Positions 28,632 through 38,447 of a stretch of DNA of 64,000 bases are shown here, in pieces. Origin of the DNA: Cesiribacter sp. SM1 (GTDB lineage: Bacteria; Bacteroidota; Bacteroidia; Cytophagales; Cyclobacteriaceae). The notes under the pieces are model-generated. The model was given only the letters and a program-made list of their open reading frames with translations. It did no database searches and had not been told where the DNA came from. How positions within the stretch are numbered: position 1 is the stretch's first letter; every line of letters begins with the position of its first letter. The DNA lies in the NCBI RefSeq assembly GCF_020178975.1, contig NZ_JAHXBU010000090.1, positions 186,001-250,000 of the forward strand. The letters are read 5' to 3'. The position numbers were made by a program, and so were the translations under genes.

Positions 28632-29849
28632 ATGGCCAATCCCGTTCAATACCAGTACCACCCCGATCATTTTAAGAATTCAGAGCCTGCCAAGTATAAG
28701 GCCGAAGCGCTGCCGCCCGGGCATATGCTCATCAACATAGGTCCGCAGCACCCCTCTACCCATGGTGTGCTGCGCCTGGAGGTTATTACGGATGGTGAAA
28801 TTGTACTTGATGTGGTGCCTCACCTGGGGTACCTGCACCGCTGCTTCGAGAAACATGCCGAAAACCTCACCTACCAGCAAACCATTCCCTTTGTAGATCG
28901 CCTCGATTATGTGGCGGCCATGAACAATGAACACATCTGGTGCCTGGGGGTAGAAAAAATGCTGGGTATTACCGACAAGGTGCCGGCAAGGGTAGAGTAC
29001 ATACGGGTACTGGTGGCAGAACTGAACCGCATTGCTTCGCACTTTGTGGCTGTAGGCACTTACGCCATGGATATCGGCGCTTTTACACCTTTTTTGTGGC
29101 TGATGCGCGATCGCGAACATATTTTACGGCTGCTGGAGTGGGTGTGTGGTGCACGTATGCTGTACAACTACATCTGGATCGGGGGCTTGTACTACGATCT
29201 GCCGGTTGGTTTTGAGGAGCGCTGTTCGGAATTTCTGCGTTACCTCAAACCAAAACTAAAGGAGCTGGAAGATCTTGTAATTGAAAATAAAATATTTGTA
29301 GACCGTACTGCCGGGGTGGGGGTGCTGCCGCTGGATCTGGCCATTAATTATGGCGTAACCGGCCCCATGCTCCGTGGCTCCGGGCTGGCCTACGACCTGC
29401 GCCGCATCGATGGTTACAGTGTTTACCCCGAGCTGGATTTTGAAGTGCCTGTGGGCAGGGGGCAAATGGGCGCCAAAGGAGATTGCTGGGACCGCAGCTG
29501 GGTGCGGGTGCAGGAGTGCCACCAGTCGGTATACATTGCAGAGCAGTGCCTGCAGCGTCTCACCACAGATTTAAAAAGAAGCAGGGATTTTGATCCCAAA
29601 GCGGCAGTACCCAAAAAAGTACGCCCCCCTAAGGGAGATTATTATGTGCGGGGGGAAACACCCCGGGGTGAGCTGGGCTTTTTTTTCAGGGCCGATGGGC
29701 GGGCAGACGTACCCTTCCGCTGCAAGGCACGCAGCACCTGTTTTGTAAACCTTTCGGTACTGCCGGAGATCAGCAAAGGTGTGATGATTGCCGACCTGAT
29801 CGCCATTATCGGTTCTATTGACTTTATACTTGGTGAGGTAGACAGGTAG
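28632..29849 (+). CDS. nuoD: NADH-quinone oxidoreductase subunit D
   Basis: 405 residues, normal length. The 49-kDa subunit signatures are clear: [14 protein letters not shown] near 39-52, [11 protein letters not shown], and a C-terminal DFILGEVDR. The conserved His pair in the first motif and the Tyr-containing region near 105-120 line the quinone site. It sits after an insertion of a zinc-ribbon gene and a hairpin, and is followed by nnrD, not by nuoE, so the other complex I subunits must be elsewhere. Confidence 0.97.
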   Translation: MANPVQYQYHPDHFKNSEPAKYKAEALPPGHMLINIGPQHPSTHGVLRLEVITDGEIVLDVVPHLGYLHRCFEKHAENLTYQQTIPFVDRLDYVAAMNNEHIWCLGVEKMLGITDKVPARVEYIRVLVAELNRIASHFVAVGTYAMDIGAFTPFLWLMRDREHILRLLEWVCGARMLYNYIWIGGLYYDLPVGFEERCSEFLRYLKPKLKELEDLVIENKIFVDRTAGVGVLPLDLAINYGVTGPMLRGSGLAYDLRRIDGYSVYPELDFEVPVGRGQMGAKGDCWDRSWVRVQECHQSVYIAEQCLQRLTTDLKRSRDFDPKAAVPKKVRPPKGDYYVRGETPRGELGFFFRADGRADVPFRCKARSTCFVNLSVLPEISKGVMIADLIAIIGSIDFILGEVDR

Positions 29850-30043
29850 GGCTAGGGCATCTCAGTCTAAAGCAAACAGTCTGCCCCCGTCGTGTCAATG
29901 CATGCTTCGAGGCTACAGGAATTGCCAGATGCTTTCAGTCTGAAGCATCTGTTGGCTTATCAAAACAGTCGGCTTAGTGAAATGTTGATTAGCTCCTGTG
30001 AACAAATGCCTGCCAGAGAGTTTATTAGCCAAATACTCCTTGT

Positions 30044-31582
30044 ATGTCATTAAAAATTCTAACGGCTGAACAGATCAGGGAAGCCGACCGCGTAACCATT
30101 GAAGAGGAAAAAATTGAATCGCTTGAACTAATGGAGCGGGCTTCTGCTGCTTTTGTACGGGCATTTGTAAAGCTGTATGACGAAAAGCGGCCGGTATTTG
30201 TACTGTGCGGCACAGGGAACAATGGTGGCGATGGCATGGCCATTACCCGGCTGCTCATCAGCCAGCAGTACAAGGTGTCAGCGTTTGTGGTGGGAGACCT
30301 GGAGAAGGCAAGCAAGGATTTTAGTACCAATAAAGAAAGGCTTGAAAAGTTTCAGACACCGCAGCATGTGCAGGAGGTGGGGCAGCTTCCCGAGTTTCCC
30401 GCAGATAGCATCATTATAGATGCTTTGCTGGGATCTGGTTTAAGCCGGCCTATTACAGGGCTGCTGGCAGAGGTGGTGAACAGGCTGAATACGAGTGGGG
30501 CAGAGATTGTTGCTGTGGATGTGCCCAGCGGGATATACCTGGATAAACCAATAGAAGCGGGCTCTGCTGTAGTATGTGCCGATATGGTCATTACCTTTGA
30601 AGTGCCCAAGCTGGCCTTTATGCTGCCGGGCAGCGGCAAGCATGTGCGCCACTGGAAGCTGGTGAACATTGGCCTGAGCAAAAGCTATCTGAATGAGGTT
30701 AAAACTACTAACTGCTTTACCGATACCAGTACCATAGCAGATATCTACCGCAGGCGCGATAAGTGGACGCACAAAGGCGATTATGGCAAGATTTTGCTGA
30801 TTGCCGGCAGCAAAGGCAAAATGGGAGCAGGGGTGTTGTGTGCCAGGGCCTGCCTGCGCAGCGGAGCCGGTCTCCTGACGGTGCATGTGCCCGCTTCCGG
30901 CTATACAATCATTCAGACATCAGTACCTGAGGCTATGGCGCTGGTAGATAGCAGCGAGGAAGAGTTTAGTGCGCCACCGGTGCTTGATGGCTTCAATGTA
31001 ATTGGCGTAGGCCCAGGATTGGGTACGGCTGAGCACACACGGCAGGCCTTTAAAAAAATGCTTCAGCAGGTTGATGTGCCTATGGTGCTGGATGCCGATG
31101 CACTGAACCTGTTGGCACGGTATCCCGATCTGATGGAGCACCTCCCCAAAAAAGCCATTCTAACGCCGCACCCCAAAGAGTTTGAGCGCTTAGCGGGCAG
31201 CTGGCAGCACGATTACGAGCGGCTTGAAAAGCAAAAGGAATTCAGCCGTAAGCATGGAGTAGTGCTGGTGCTGAAAGGGCCGCACACCAGCATAGCTGCA
31301 CCAGACGGAAGGGTGTATTTTAACAGTACCGGAAACCCGGGGCTGGCAACCGGTGGTACCGGAGATGTGTTAACCGGTATCCTGGCAGGTATGCTGGGGC
31401 AGGGCTACGAGCCTTTCGATGCAGCTGTGCTCGGTGTATTCCTGCACGGACTGGCGGCAGACCTGGCCGCAAGAGATATGGGCGAAGAAGCGATCATAGC
31501 ATCAGACCTGATCACTTTTTTGCCCAAGGCATATCAGAAGATCAACGACCCTTCCTTCAATATATCAGCTCAAGTTTTTTAG
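30044..31582 (+). CDS. nnrD: Bifunctional NAD(P)H-hydrate epimerase / ADP-dependent NAD(P)H-hydrate dehydratase
   Basis: 512 residues combining two repair activities. The N-terminal half (about 1-215) is the YjeF_N epimerase with GTGNNGGDG at 56-64, which interconverts R- and S-NADHX/NADPHX. The C-terminal half (about 230-500) is the ADP-dependent dehydratase with IAGSKGKMGAG, LTPHPKEFERL and the GNPGLATGGTGDVLTG nucleotide loop. The protein restores hydrated NAD(P)H. Its 3' end overlaps the convergent M28 peptidase gene by 26 nt, with no space for a normal terminator. Confidence 0.96.
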   Translation: MSLKILTAEQIREADRVTIEEEKIESLELMERASAAFVRAFVKLYDEKRPVFVLCGTGNNGGDGMAITRLLISQQYKVSAFVVGDLEKASKDFSTNKERLEKFQTPQHVQEVGQLPEFPADSIIIDALLGSGLSRPITGLLAEVVNRLNTSGAEIVAVDVPSGIYLDKPIEAGSAVVCADMVITFEVPKLAFMLPGSGKHVRHWKLVNIGLSKSYLNEVKTTNCFTDTSTIADIYRRRDKWTHKGDYGKILLIAGSKGKMGAGVLCARACLRSGAGLLTVHVPASGYTIIQTSVPEAMALVDSSEEEFSAPPVLDGFNVIGVGPGLGTAEHTRQAFKKMLQQVDVPMVLDADALNLLARYPDLMEHLPKKAILTPHPKEFERLAGSWQHDYERLEKQKEFSRKHGVVLVLKGPHTSIAAPDGRVYFNSTGNPGLATGGTGDVLTGILAGMLGQGYEPFDAAVLGVFLHGLAADLAARDMGEEAIIASDLITFLPKAYQKINDPSFNISAQVF

Positions 31583-32879
31583 TGAACTCTACCAGGAGGC
31601 GGTGCAGGTTTTCGAAGGCTGTTAGCGGCAGGGTTTCGCTGCGGTCGTACACATCGTGATACGCCTGTATGCCTCCCAGTGTATAAATGAAAAAGGAAGG
31701 AACACCCTTCTCGTAAAAGGGGCAGTGGTCACTGTTGCAGGCTTCGCCCCGCGGCGACACCTGTTTGAGCAGCTCATGCTCCTGGTTTAGTGACTGCAGT
31801 AGTTCAAAATGCTCCCTGAAAACGCTGCCGTTTACCACTTTAATGCCTTCTTCCCCTGTGCCGGTAATATCAAGGTTCATCAGGAAGCGGATATTCTCCA
31901 GGGGCACAAGCGGGTTTTCTACAAAATACTGCGACCCCAGCAGCCCGGCTTCTTCGGCTCCAAAGGCAATAAAAAGAATGTCGTGATCGGGCTGGTGCTG
32001 TGGCTGCGAAAAGTATTTTGCCAGGCTTAGCAGCATGGCCACGCCGCTGGCATTGTCGTTGGCACCGGGAAAAAAGGTGTTGCTGCCCAGGCGGCCCAGG
32101 TGATCATAATGTGCACTGAAAACCACCAGGCCTTTTCCCGGATCTTTACCCGGCAGCAGGCCTGCTACATTTTGTGTGGTAAGCGCCGGAATAAACTTGC
32201 TCTCTATCTCCAGTTCTGCAAAACGAAAATTAGCTGGAGCTGCTGCTTTGTTTACGATTAGCTGTGGGCGTTCGCAGGGCTGCTGAGCCACATGCCAGGT
32301 GAGCTTTTCATCTGTTAACACAATTACCGCAACAGCCGGGTTATTCTTAAAACCCCTTAAAAAGGCCAGCACATCTTCCAGCCTTTGTCTATCTTCTTTG
32401 GAGGCACTGCTAAAGCCTGTTTTATCGATGAGCAGCACCTTGTCGCGTGCCTCCTGCAGGCTGCTGAGCAGTAGCTGTGGATCTTTGATGGCAGCAGCAG
32501 AAAGTGGCATTACTTCGTAGCGGCCGCTTATGCTCTGCGAGCAGGGCGATACCAGGAAATCCTTCCCGGGCTCCAGCACCTTATCACCAGCCTTCAGGGC
32601 TACATCATCAGGAAAGGTATTGACAGAGATAGGAAACTCCTGGAAATAACCATTACCAAAAGATTTTAGCTTATGCTTTTTGAATTCGGCAGCAATATAC
32701 TGGGCCGCCTTGATATGACCACCCGCAACATAACCACGGCCATGCATGCCTGGTGCCGAGAGGGTATCAATAACACTGCGGGCATAGGGTAATGCCTGTT
32801 GACCAAAAGATGAGCCGGAAAAACAAAACAAGAAGGTTACCAGCAGAAAGCCGATACGGAAACGCGTAAACACAGACAC
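31557..32879 (-). CDS. Secreted M28 family zinc metallopeptidase
   Basis: 440 residues with a signal peptide (FRIGFLLVTFLFCFSGSSFG, cleavage near 27). The co-catalytic zinc site of M28 aminopeptidases is visible: SAHYDHLG (His, Asp), GANDNASGVAML (bridging Asp), GAEEAGLLGS (catalytic Glu-Glu), NLDITG (Asp) and the C-terminal AYHDVYD (His). A PA-like insert precedes the catalytic core. It likely acts in the periplasm or outside the cell as an aminopeptidase. Its end overlaps the convergent nnrD by 26 nt. A promoter candidate lies upstream. Confidence 0.93.
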   Translation of the reverse strand: MSVFTRFRIGFLLVTFLFCFSGSSFGQQALPYARSVIDTLSAPGMHGRGYVAGGHIKAAQYIAAEFKKHKLKSFGNGYFQEFPISVNTFPDDVALKAGDKVLEPGKDFLVSPCSQSISGRYEVMPLSAAAIKDPQLLLSSLQEARDKVLLIDKTGFSSASKEDRQRLEDVLAFLRGFKNNPAVAVIVLTDEKLTWHVAQQPCERPQLIVNKAAAPANFRFAELEIESKFIPALTTQNVAGLLPGKDPGKGLVVFSAHYDHLGRLGSNTFFPGANDNASGVAMLLSLAKYFSQPQHQPDHDILFIAFGAEEAGLLGSQYFVENPLVPLENIRFLMNLDITGTGEEGIKVVNGSVFREHFELLQSLNQEHELLKQVSPRGEACNSDHCPFYEKGVPSFFIYTLGGIQAYHDVYDRSETLPLTAFENLHRLLVEFTKKLELIY

Positions 32880-32913
32880 AAGAAGAGGGAAAAGACTGCC
32901 AAAATTCTTTCCT

Positions 32914-32945
32914 TAAATTTACAGAATTGAGTGCAGGTTTAACAA
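32914..32945 (-). promoter_or_regulatory. Predicted promoter of the M28 peptidase gene
   Basis: On the minus strand: TTG (32945-32943), 21 nt, TAAATTTA (32921-32914), 7 of 8 to TAnnTTTG. The predicted leader is about 30 nt. It lies between the K+ channel stop and the peptidase start. Confidence 0.45.
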
Positions 32946-32959
32946 GAAATTGTTCAACT

Positions 32960-33814
32960 TTATTTGCGTAACCCCGTGGCCGGGCGGTGCAGCTGAACAC
33001 CACAAAAGCGGCAGTAGTTGGCGTCGGCGGGATGATCTTCCGGTTTGCAGCTTGGGCAGGCTTTTACCTGTGGGTTGGAGGCTTTATCGGCTTTGCTTAA
33101 TTCTGATGAAACAATGCCTGTTGGAACTGCAATAATGCCATAGCCAAGCAGCATAAGCAGCGTAGCCAGGAACTGACCTGCCGTGGTATGCGGTGTTATA
33201 TCGCCAAAGCCAACAGTAGTAATGGTTACAATGGCCCAGTAAATGCTTACAGGTATATTATTGAATCCGTTTTCAGGCCCTTCTATCAGGTACATCATGG
33301 TGCCTACAATAATCACGATTGTTATAACGGCACCAATAAATACAATAATCTTATAAACGCTGTTGCGCAGGGCCAGTTGCAGGGTTTGCGCCTCACCCAG
33401 GTAGCGGCTCAGCTTTAATACCCTAAAGATGCGCAGTAAACGCAAGCCTCTTATAACAAGTAAAAAACGGGTGCCGCTGTAAATAAGGTTGATGTAGGTA
33501 GGTAAAATAGATAACAGATCTACCAGCCCGTAAAAACTGAATATGTATCGCCAGGGGTAGCCCGCACTGATGAGGCGCAGGATATACTCAATGGTGAAGG
33601 CAATGGTAAAGAACCACTCCAGGGCTACCAGCAGCGAACCATACTGCTCCTGTATGGAAGATACACTTTCCAGTACTACTGTAAGGATACTCAGTAAAAT
33701 TAATACCAGGAGCACCACATCAAATAACTTTCCGCCCCAGGTATCGGATTCAAAAATGATAATGTATAGTTTTTTACGCCAGCCCTGCCTAAGACGTTCC
33801 TTTCCGTATACCAT
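32960..33814 (-). CDS. Voltage-gated potassium channel-like protein with C-terminal zinc ribbon
   Basis: 284 residues with six membrane segments. S4 (about 119-140) has the voltage-sensor pattern of a basic residue every third position: Arg122, 125, 128, 131 and Lys134. The pore loop carries the K+ selectivity filter TTVGFGD at 199-205, and the S6 helix follows (FLATLLMLLGYGIIAVPTG). After S6 comes a short cytoplasmic tail with two CxxC pairs (Cys253/256 and Cys268/271) forming a zinc ribbon. It should be a tetrameric K+ channel. It follows mscS on the same strand at 186 nt. Confidence 0.92.
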   Translation of the reverse strand: MVYGKERLRQGWRKKLYIIIFESDTWGGKLFDVVLLVLILLSILTVVLESVSSIQEQYGSLLVALEWFFTIAFTIEYILRLISAGYPWRYIFSFYGLVDLLSILPTYINLIYSGTRFLLVIRGLRLLRIFRVLKLSRYLGEAQTLQLALRNSVYKIIVFIGAVITIVIIVGTMMYLIEGPENGFNNIPVSIYWAIVTITTVGFGDITPHTTAGQFLATLLMLLGYGIIAVPTGIVSSELSKADKASNPQVKACPSCKPEDHPADANYCRFCGVQLHRPATGLRK

Positions 33815-34000
33815 TTATAAGTTTAATATCTAAAGTTCTTCTATTTGGCTTTTACTTAATCTACGCATTACTAAATGAACATTTGCATTAGTATAAAAAT
33901 CAGTATTTTGTTTGATCTTTATCTGCAGGTGCAGCCAAATATGCATTAATCGGGCATGGTAATAAAGGTTCAGAAGAGCAGTTTGTAACGGCTAAAAGGT

Positions 34001-35134
34001 TTAGCGGTTCTGCTGCACACCTCTACTTTGTTGCAATTGTCTTAAGTCTGTATCCTGAAATTGTTTTCCGTCTTCTGAACGTATTTCGGCACGGGTAACA
34101 GGCAAACTCTCGGGGTAGTTATCCCTGATATATTCAACCAGCTTTTCTCTTAAATACACCCGCAGCTCCCAGGCATTCCCAGAGTTGAGGGCACTTACCA
34201 GCACACGCAACTGAATGGCTGTTTCGGTTGTTTCTGTAACCTGCAGCACACACACTTTTTTGTCCCAGTGCGGGCTGGCTTCACAAAGCCGCCTAAGTTC
34301 TGCACGCAGCTCTTTTAGCGGTACATAATAATCTGTATACAGAAATACAGTACCCAGCAGTTCGGTAGACTGGCGGGTCCAGTTCTGGAATGGTTTTTCT
34401 ATAAAATAATTAATGGGCACCACCAGCCGTCGCAGGTCCCATAGCCTGATTACCACATAGGTAAGCGTAATTTCTTCAATACGGCCAAATTCGCCTTCAA
34501 CAATCACTACATCATCTATACGAATTGGCTGGGTAAATGCAATCTGAAAACCAGCAATAAGATTAGCTATAGATTTTTGTGCAGCAAAGCCAATGATTAT
34601 GCCTGTAACGCCGGCAGAAGTTAACAAACCAGCTCCTATAGTGCGTACACTTTCAAAACTTAACAGTAAAACTGATAACGTAATAACTACTACTCCAATA
34701 ATCAGTAGTTTTCTGATAAACTGTACCTGTGTGCGTACTTTACGGGCCAGGAAATTATTTTCTGCCTCAATATCAAAATTATCATTGATGTAATCCTGCG
34801 CTACATAAATAATTTTGATAGCCAGCCATGCAAAGCCAATGATCATGAGCACACCCAGGGTTTTTTCCAGAAACTGGTTTTCCCGTGGGGTTGTGTCCAT
34901 CAGGGGTAGGGTAAGTGAAAGTGTAATTAATGGTACCAGGAAGTTTAGTACCGCACTGCACCTGGTTAACAGGGAGTGGATGAGAATGGCATCCTGATGG
35001 TTTCTGAAAGCAAACCTAAGAATGCTAAATATGATAGACTTTATTAACAGGCCACCTAAAACAGCGGCAATAATTAAGATAAGGTTTTGAAAAATTGGAG
35101 CAAGGTCCTGATAATATCCCTGAAATTGTTCCAT
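34001..35134 (-). CDS. MscS family mechanosensitive ion channel
   Basis: 377 residues. About four to five transmembrane helices fill residues 15-195; the pore-lining helix ends with TSAGVTGIIIGFAAQKSIANLIAG (in two parts near 168-192), the classic Gly/Ala-rich MscS TM3. The cytoplasmic beta domain follows with DDVVIVEGEFGRIEEITLTYVVIRLWD (in parts). MscS-type channels open under membrane tension to release solutes during hypo-osmotic shock. The K+ channel gene lies downstream on the same strand. A near-palindrome GTTAAGCGCTAAC lies 19 nt upstream of its start. Confidence 0.93.
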   Translation of the reverse strand: MEQFQGYYQDLAPIFQNLILIIAAVLGGLLIKSIIFSILRFAFRNHQDAILIHSLLTRCSAVLNFLVPLITLSLTLPLMDTTPRENQFLEKTLGVLMIIGFAWLAIKIIYVAQDYINDNFDIEAENNFLARKVRTQVQFIRKLLIIGVVVITLSVLLLSFESVRTIGAGLLTSAGVTGIIIGFAAQKSIANLIAGFQIAFTQPIRIDDVVIVEGEFGRIEEITLTYVVIRLWDLRRLVVPINYFIEKPFQNWTRQSTELLGTVFLYTDYYVPLKELRAELRRLCEASPHWDKKVCVLQVTETTETAIQLRVLVSALNSGNAWELRVYLREKLVEYIRDNYPESLPVTRAEIRSEDGKQFQDTDLRQLQQSRGVQQNR

Positions 35135-35643
35135 AAAAAATGTTGAATATACGTTAAGCGCTAACAGCTGTATTTAATAAGTTAAAGAAAAAGAATGTTA
35201 CAGGAGCAGGGAGATTCCCGGCAACTATACATTCTTAAATTGACTTTCCTGATGAATGAAGCCTTACCCCCGGTTCCGGCATAGCGGCTCACAGCCTCTG
35301 CAGGCGATACTATAGCGCTTTTATCCTCAAAAACAGCCAGGGCCAAAACCTACATCAGTACTACAGTGAGTAACCAGAGTTTAAATGCAGGGTTTCATTT
35401 TGCAATTTAAACGGCTCAATCATAGCCCTCTTAATTACGGATGAAACAGAAAATAGATGAAGTTTTTCGCAGCTGATTTATTGAAAATAGCTAAAAAGCT
35501 CAGCTGCTGTTAATTTTGTTTGATTAGTAGAAAAAAAGTATAGAAAAATTTTGCTAATATTAGAAGGTATCATTTCTTTTGTTTTGTATATAGTATCAAT
35601 TTTTTTTAATTAGCACTTCATTTTGTTCTAACCACCCGCAATA
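35135..35643. other. Divergent intergenic region between mscS and the HTH regulator
   Basis: 509 bp without a gene. GTTAAGCGCTAAC (35153-35165), an imperfect palindrome, sits near the mscS start. The 120 bp before the regulator are very AT-rich; TCATTTTG (35618-35625) is 7 of 8 to the -7 consensus but lacks a -33 partner. Confidence 0.5.
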
Positions 35644-36465
35644 ATGAATAATAATTCGAGCGATCTCTCTAAGGTTAATGATCGTATTCAGTACTTTCAG
35701 GATGATATCCTGAAAGTGAGTGCAAACCGTTTTGCAAAAGAAGTTGGAATTGCATACGGTACTTTACGTAATTTATATACTGAAGATAAAAAGCCACGTA
35801 AAGGCACCATTCAAAAAATATTAGAGGCTTATGATGGTTTCATCAATCCGGCCTGGCTGCAAAGCGGCAAGGGGCGCCCTACCTTGTCGGCTACACAGGA
35901 ACATCCTGGTTTTCAGCTCATGACCAGTGATGAGCACTGGCCAAAAGTGGGTCGCCAGGTGCGTAAGCTTATTCGCAAATCTGAGAAATCGCCCGAGGAA
36001 ATAGCAAAGGCTACCGGCTTTTCGATGTACAGGTTAAACAAAACCTTAAGTGGCAAGCAAACGCCTACCCCACAGTTTATGAGTGTGCTACTATCGGAAC
36101 TTGGTGTAACGGTAGACCAGCTGGCACAAAAAGCAGGTGTGGCAGTGCCGCAGCAACAAAAAGAAAAAGAAAAGCCGGCAAAAGCTGTAGCAGAAGCAGA
36201 CGAAGAGCAGGTGACAGCCGAAGTGCAGTCGCTGGAGGATGCACAGCCGGAGCAGCCACAGGCAGCCACAGCACAGGTGCAGCCCCAACAGCCGCAGCAG
36301 GCAACAGCCCCCATGCCGGTGCCCCAGCCACAGACTTTCCCGGTGCAGCAACCTTATGCAGCTGCAGTGGATCATGAAGGGGTGCAGGAGCTGCGCATGA
36401 AGATTGATTTTCTTACCAACAGAATTAACTACCTGGAAGAACGCCTAAGCCGCTTGGCTAGATAG
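35644..36465 (+). CDS. Tandem-HTH DNA-binding protein with P/Q-rich linker and coiled coil
   Basis: 273 residues. Two helix-turn-helix regions are visible. The first (about 25-78: FAKEVGIAYGTLRNLYTEDKK, then INPAWLQSGKG) resembles phage-repressor-type XRE domains. The second (about 100-165: PEEIAKATGFSMYRLNKTLSG, then LLSELGVTVDQLAQ) is a canonical XRE domain. Residues about 175-240 are rich in Glu, Ala, Pro and Gln, and the last 28 residues form a coiled coil (ELRMKIDFLTNRINYLEERL). Likely an oligomeric DNA-binding regulator; targets are unknown. No effector or protease domain is present. Confidence 0.82.
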   Translation: MNNNSSDLSKVNDRIQYFQDDILKVSANRFAKEVGIAYGTLRNLYTEDKKPRKGTIQKILEAYDGFINPAWLQSGKGRPTLSATQEHPGFQLMTSDEHWPKVGRQVRKLIRKSEKSPEEIAKATGFSMYRLNKTLSGKQTPTPQFMSVLLSELGVTVDQLAQKAGVAVPQQQKEKEKPAKAVAEADEEQVTAEVQSLEDAQPEQPQAATAQVQPQQPQQATAPMPVPQPQTFPVQQPYAAAVDHEGVQELRMKIDFLTNRINYLEERLSRLAR

Positions 36466-36767
36466 TTCATCAGTACAGTATCTGTATCTTCAGAAAAGAT
36501 AAAAGCAGTAATACCGAAAGGTGTTGCTGCTTTTTTTGTTCGTATAGAAGGTAAATACCGGAACCATGCCGCCCTTGCGGCACTTGTTTCTGCCTGCCTT
36601 TCCAGCCCGGGAGGAGTGGCATGTATTGGCCCTGCCCGGGGCGTTTGGCCAAATATGTCATAGACAAAGCACTAAAGTATAATTGAAAAGGCCGGATAGA
36701 GAAAAATAGCATAATCAGCTTAAGCCTCTACCTTTATTCTGCTCATTTCCTTAACTTTAGGCTAACG
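36466..36767. other. Intergenic region before the FAN1-like gene
   Basis: 302 bp. It carries the regulator's terminator at 36504-36537. TAACTTTA (36752-36759), 7 of 8 to the -7 consensus, lies 8 nt before the nuclease start without a clear -33 box. Confidence 0.5.
36504..36537 (+). terminator. Intrinsic terminator of the HTH regulator
   Basis: AGCAGTAATACC (36504-36515), a GAAA tetraloop, GGTGTTGCTGCT (36520-36531; two G-U pairs) and a T-run to 36537. It starts 38 nt after the stop codon. Confidence 0.88.
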
Positions 36768-38447
36768 ATGGGATGGACTGCGCTGCCGATAACGGAATTA
36801 CCGCCAAAATACTACCTCGATAATTTTTACTCCTTGCTTGAGTTTGTTGAGGCTAAGTACGGGCACCTTCTGCTGGAGGGTGAAAAGGATTTTATTGCCC
36901 GCTTCAGGGCCTTGAGTGAGGAGGGTCGCTGCCTTTTTTTGCGTTTTGCAAACCGAAAGGGCCGGTTTTTCAGGCTTAACAAATTGAACTATCCTGAAAT
37001 AGGAGCCCTGGCGCTGCCACTGCAGGAGCTGACAACCGCTGGATTTTGCCTTCTTTTTAAGGAGGAATACAAGCAGGAATTACCAAACGTACTGCAAATT
37101 TTCAATAAGCAGGAGCTTTGTGCCATCTGGAAGCTGTTGCAGCCAAAGGTAAAGGGGTTAAGCCCTTTAAAGAAGGAGGAGCTGCTCCAGAGAATGCTGG
37201 AGGAGCTCGTGCATGACGAAATACTGCAGGCTGTGCTTGCCCTTGAAACGGTGGTAATTCAGCGTTACCTGCAGGAGTATGAGCTGCTGAAATTCCTGTT
37301 CTTTGGTCACCTGCACGGCGAAATGTCGGAGTTTGTGATTCGCGACCTGGGCTACGTTCAGTACGAGGTGCTGGATAATGATAAACTGGTGGCAAAGTTC
37401 AGCAGCCGTAAAGAGGTAGAAGATAAATTCTGGATATCATCTGTATACCAGCATTTCAGGGAGCTAAGAGATGCACCGGTAGCAGAGCCACTCTACACCT
37501 GGTATATGCAGATTGCCGGCCGTGGCGCACAGCTGGGCGAAGAAGCAAGGCCAACCTTCGACAGGCTTACCCTAAAAACAGCCCGCCTGTTGGAAAGGCT
37601 GCAGCAGCCCGACTGGGCCCTGGAGGTTTACCGCTACAGTCAGCAGCCGCCTTCGCGGGAGCGGCAGGTGCGCCTGCTGCAAAAGAAAGGTGATGTGCAG
37701 CAGGCGCTGGAGCTCTGCCACCAGATGGAAGCTACACCTCTGAATGCCGAGGAGTCGATTTTTGCACAGGACTTTTGCAGAAAGCTGAAAGTTAAGAAGG
37801 CTGTAAGAAGTACTACAGAACTGCTGAAAGAAGCAGAATCTGTGCAAATATCCGAAGAGTACCGCTATTATGTGGAAAAAGGTGTGATCCGTTACTTTGC
37901 CGATAAAGGTTATGAAGTGATGTACAGCGAGAATTACCTTTTCCGCAGTTTATTTGGCCTCTTGTTCTGGGATGTGATCTTTGATCAGGATGTGCCGGTT
38001 TACCACAGTCCGCTGCAGCGCTTCCCTGCAGATTTGTACCTGCCGCAGTTTCTGGACCGCAGGCAGGAGTCGCTGAAAAAGCGGGTAGGGGAGCTTAACA
38101 GGCGAAAAGCACTGCTCAGTCACCTGCGCAGCACCTATGATCAGAAATGGGGCATTGGTAACCCTTTGGTGGGCTGGCATGAAAATACCCTGCCTTTACT
38201 GGAAGCTGCCTGTAAAAAGATACCCATGGAGGCGCTGTACCAGGTGCTGCTCAACATGGCTCAAAACCTGAAGGAGTATGGCCGCGGCTTTCCCGATCTT
38301 TTTATGTGGTCAAAAAAAGACTATCGCTTTGTGGAGGTTAAGTCTCCAACTGATGCCCTGTCGCCACAGCAACTCTACTGGCTCCGCTATTTTAAAGAAG
38401 CGGGCATCAGGGCAGATGTGCTAAGGGTAGAGTGGATAGCTGGCTAA
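36768..38447 (+). CDS. FAN1-type structure-specific nuclease with VRR-NUC domain
   Basis: 559 residues. The N-terminus (YYLDNFYSLLEFVEAKYG, then FLRFANRKGRFFRLNKL) matches bacterial homologues of the Fanconi-associated nuclease FAN1. The middle part (about 250-330) is helical and TPR-like. The C-terminal VRR-NUC domain has the PD-(D/E)xK catalytic motif: GFPDL near 506, then FVEVKSP near 522 with Glu and Lys, and a trailing S-PQQLYW glutamine. Such enzymes cut 5' flaps and help unhook DNA interstrand crosslinks. The 3' end overlaps the convergent next gene by 4 nt. It stands alone with no repair operon around it. Confidence 0.9.
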   Translation: MGWTALPITELPPKYYLDNFYSLLEFVEAKYGHLLLEGEKDFIARFRALSEEGRCLFLRFANRKGRFFRLNKLNYPEIGALALPLQELTTAGFCLLFKEEYKQELPNVLQIFNKQELCAIWKLLQPKVKGLSPLKKEELLQRMLEELVHDEILQAVLALETVVIQRYLQEYELLKFLFFGHLHGEMSEFVIRDLGYVQYEVLDNDKLVAKFSSRKEVEDKFWISSVYQHFRELRDAPVAEPLYTWYMQIAGRGAQLGEEARPTFDRLTLKTARLLERLQQPDWALEVYRYSQQPPSRERQVRLLQKKGDVQQALELCHQMEATPLNAEESIFAQDFCRKLKVKKAVRSTTELLKEAESVQISEEYRYYVEKGVIRYFADKGYEVMYSENYLFRSLFGLLFWDVIFDQDVPVYHSPLQRFPADLYLPQFLDRRQESLKKRVGELNRRKALLSHLRSTYDQKWGIGNPLVGWHENTLPLLEAACKKIPMEALYQVLLNMAQNLKEYGRGFPDLFMWSKKDYRFVEVKSPTDALSPQQLYWLRYFKEAGIRADVLRVEWIAG

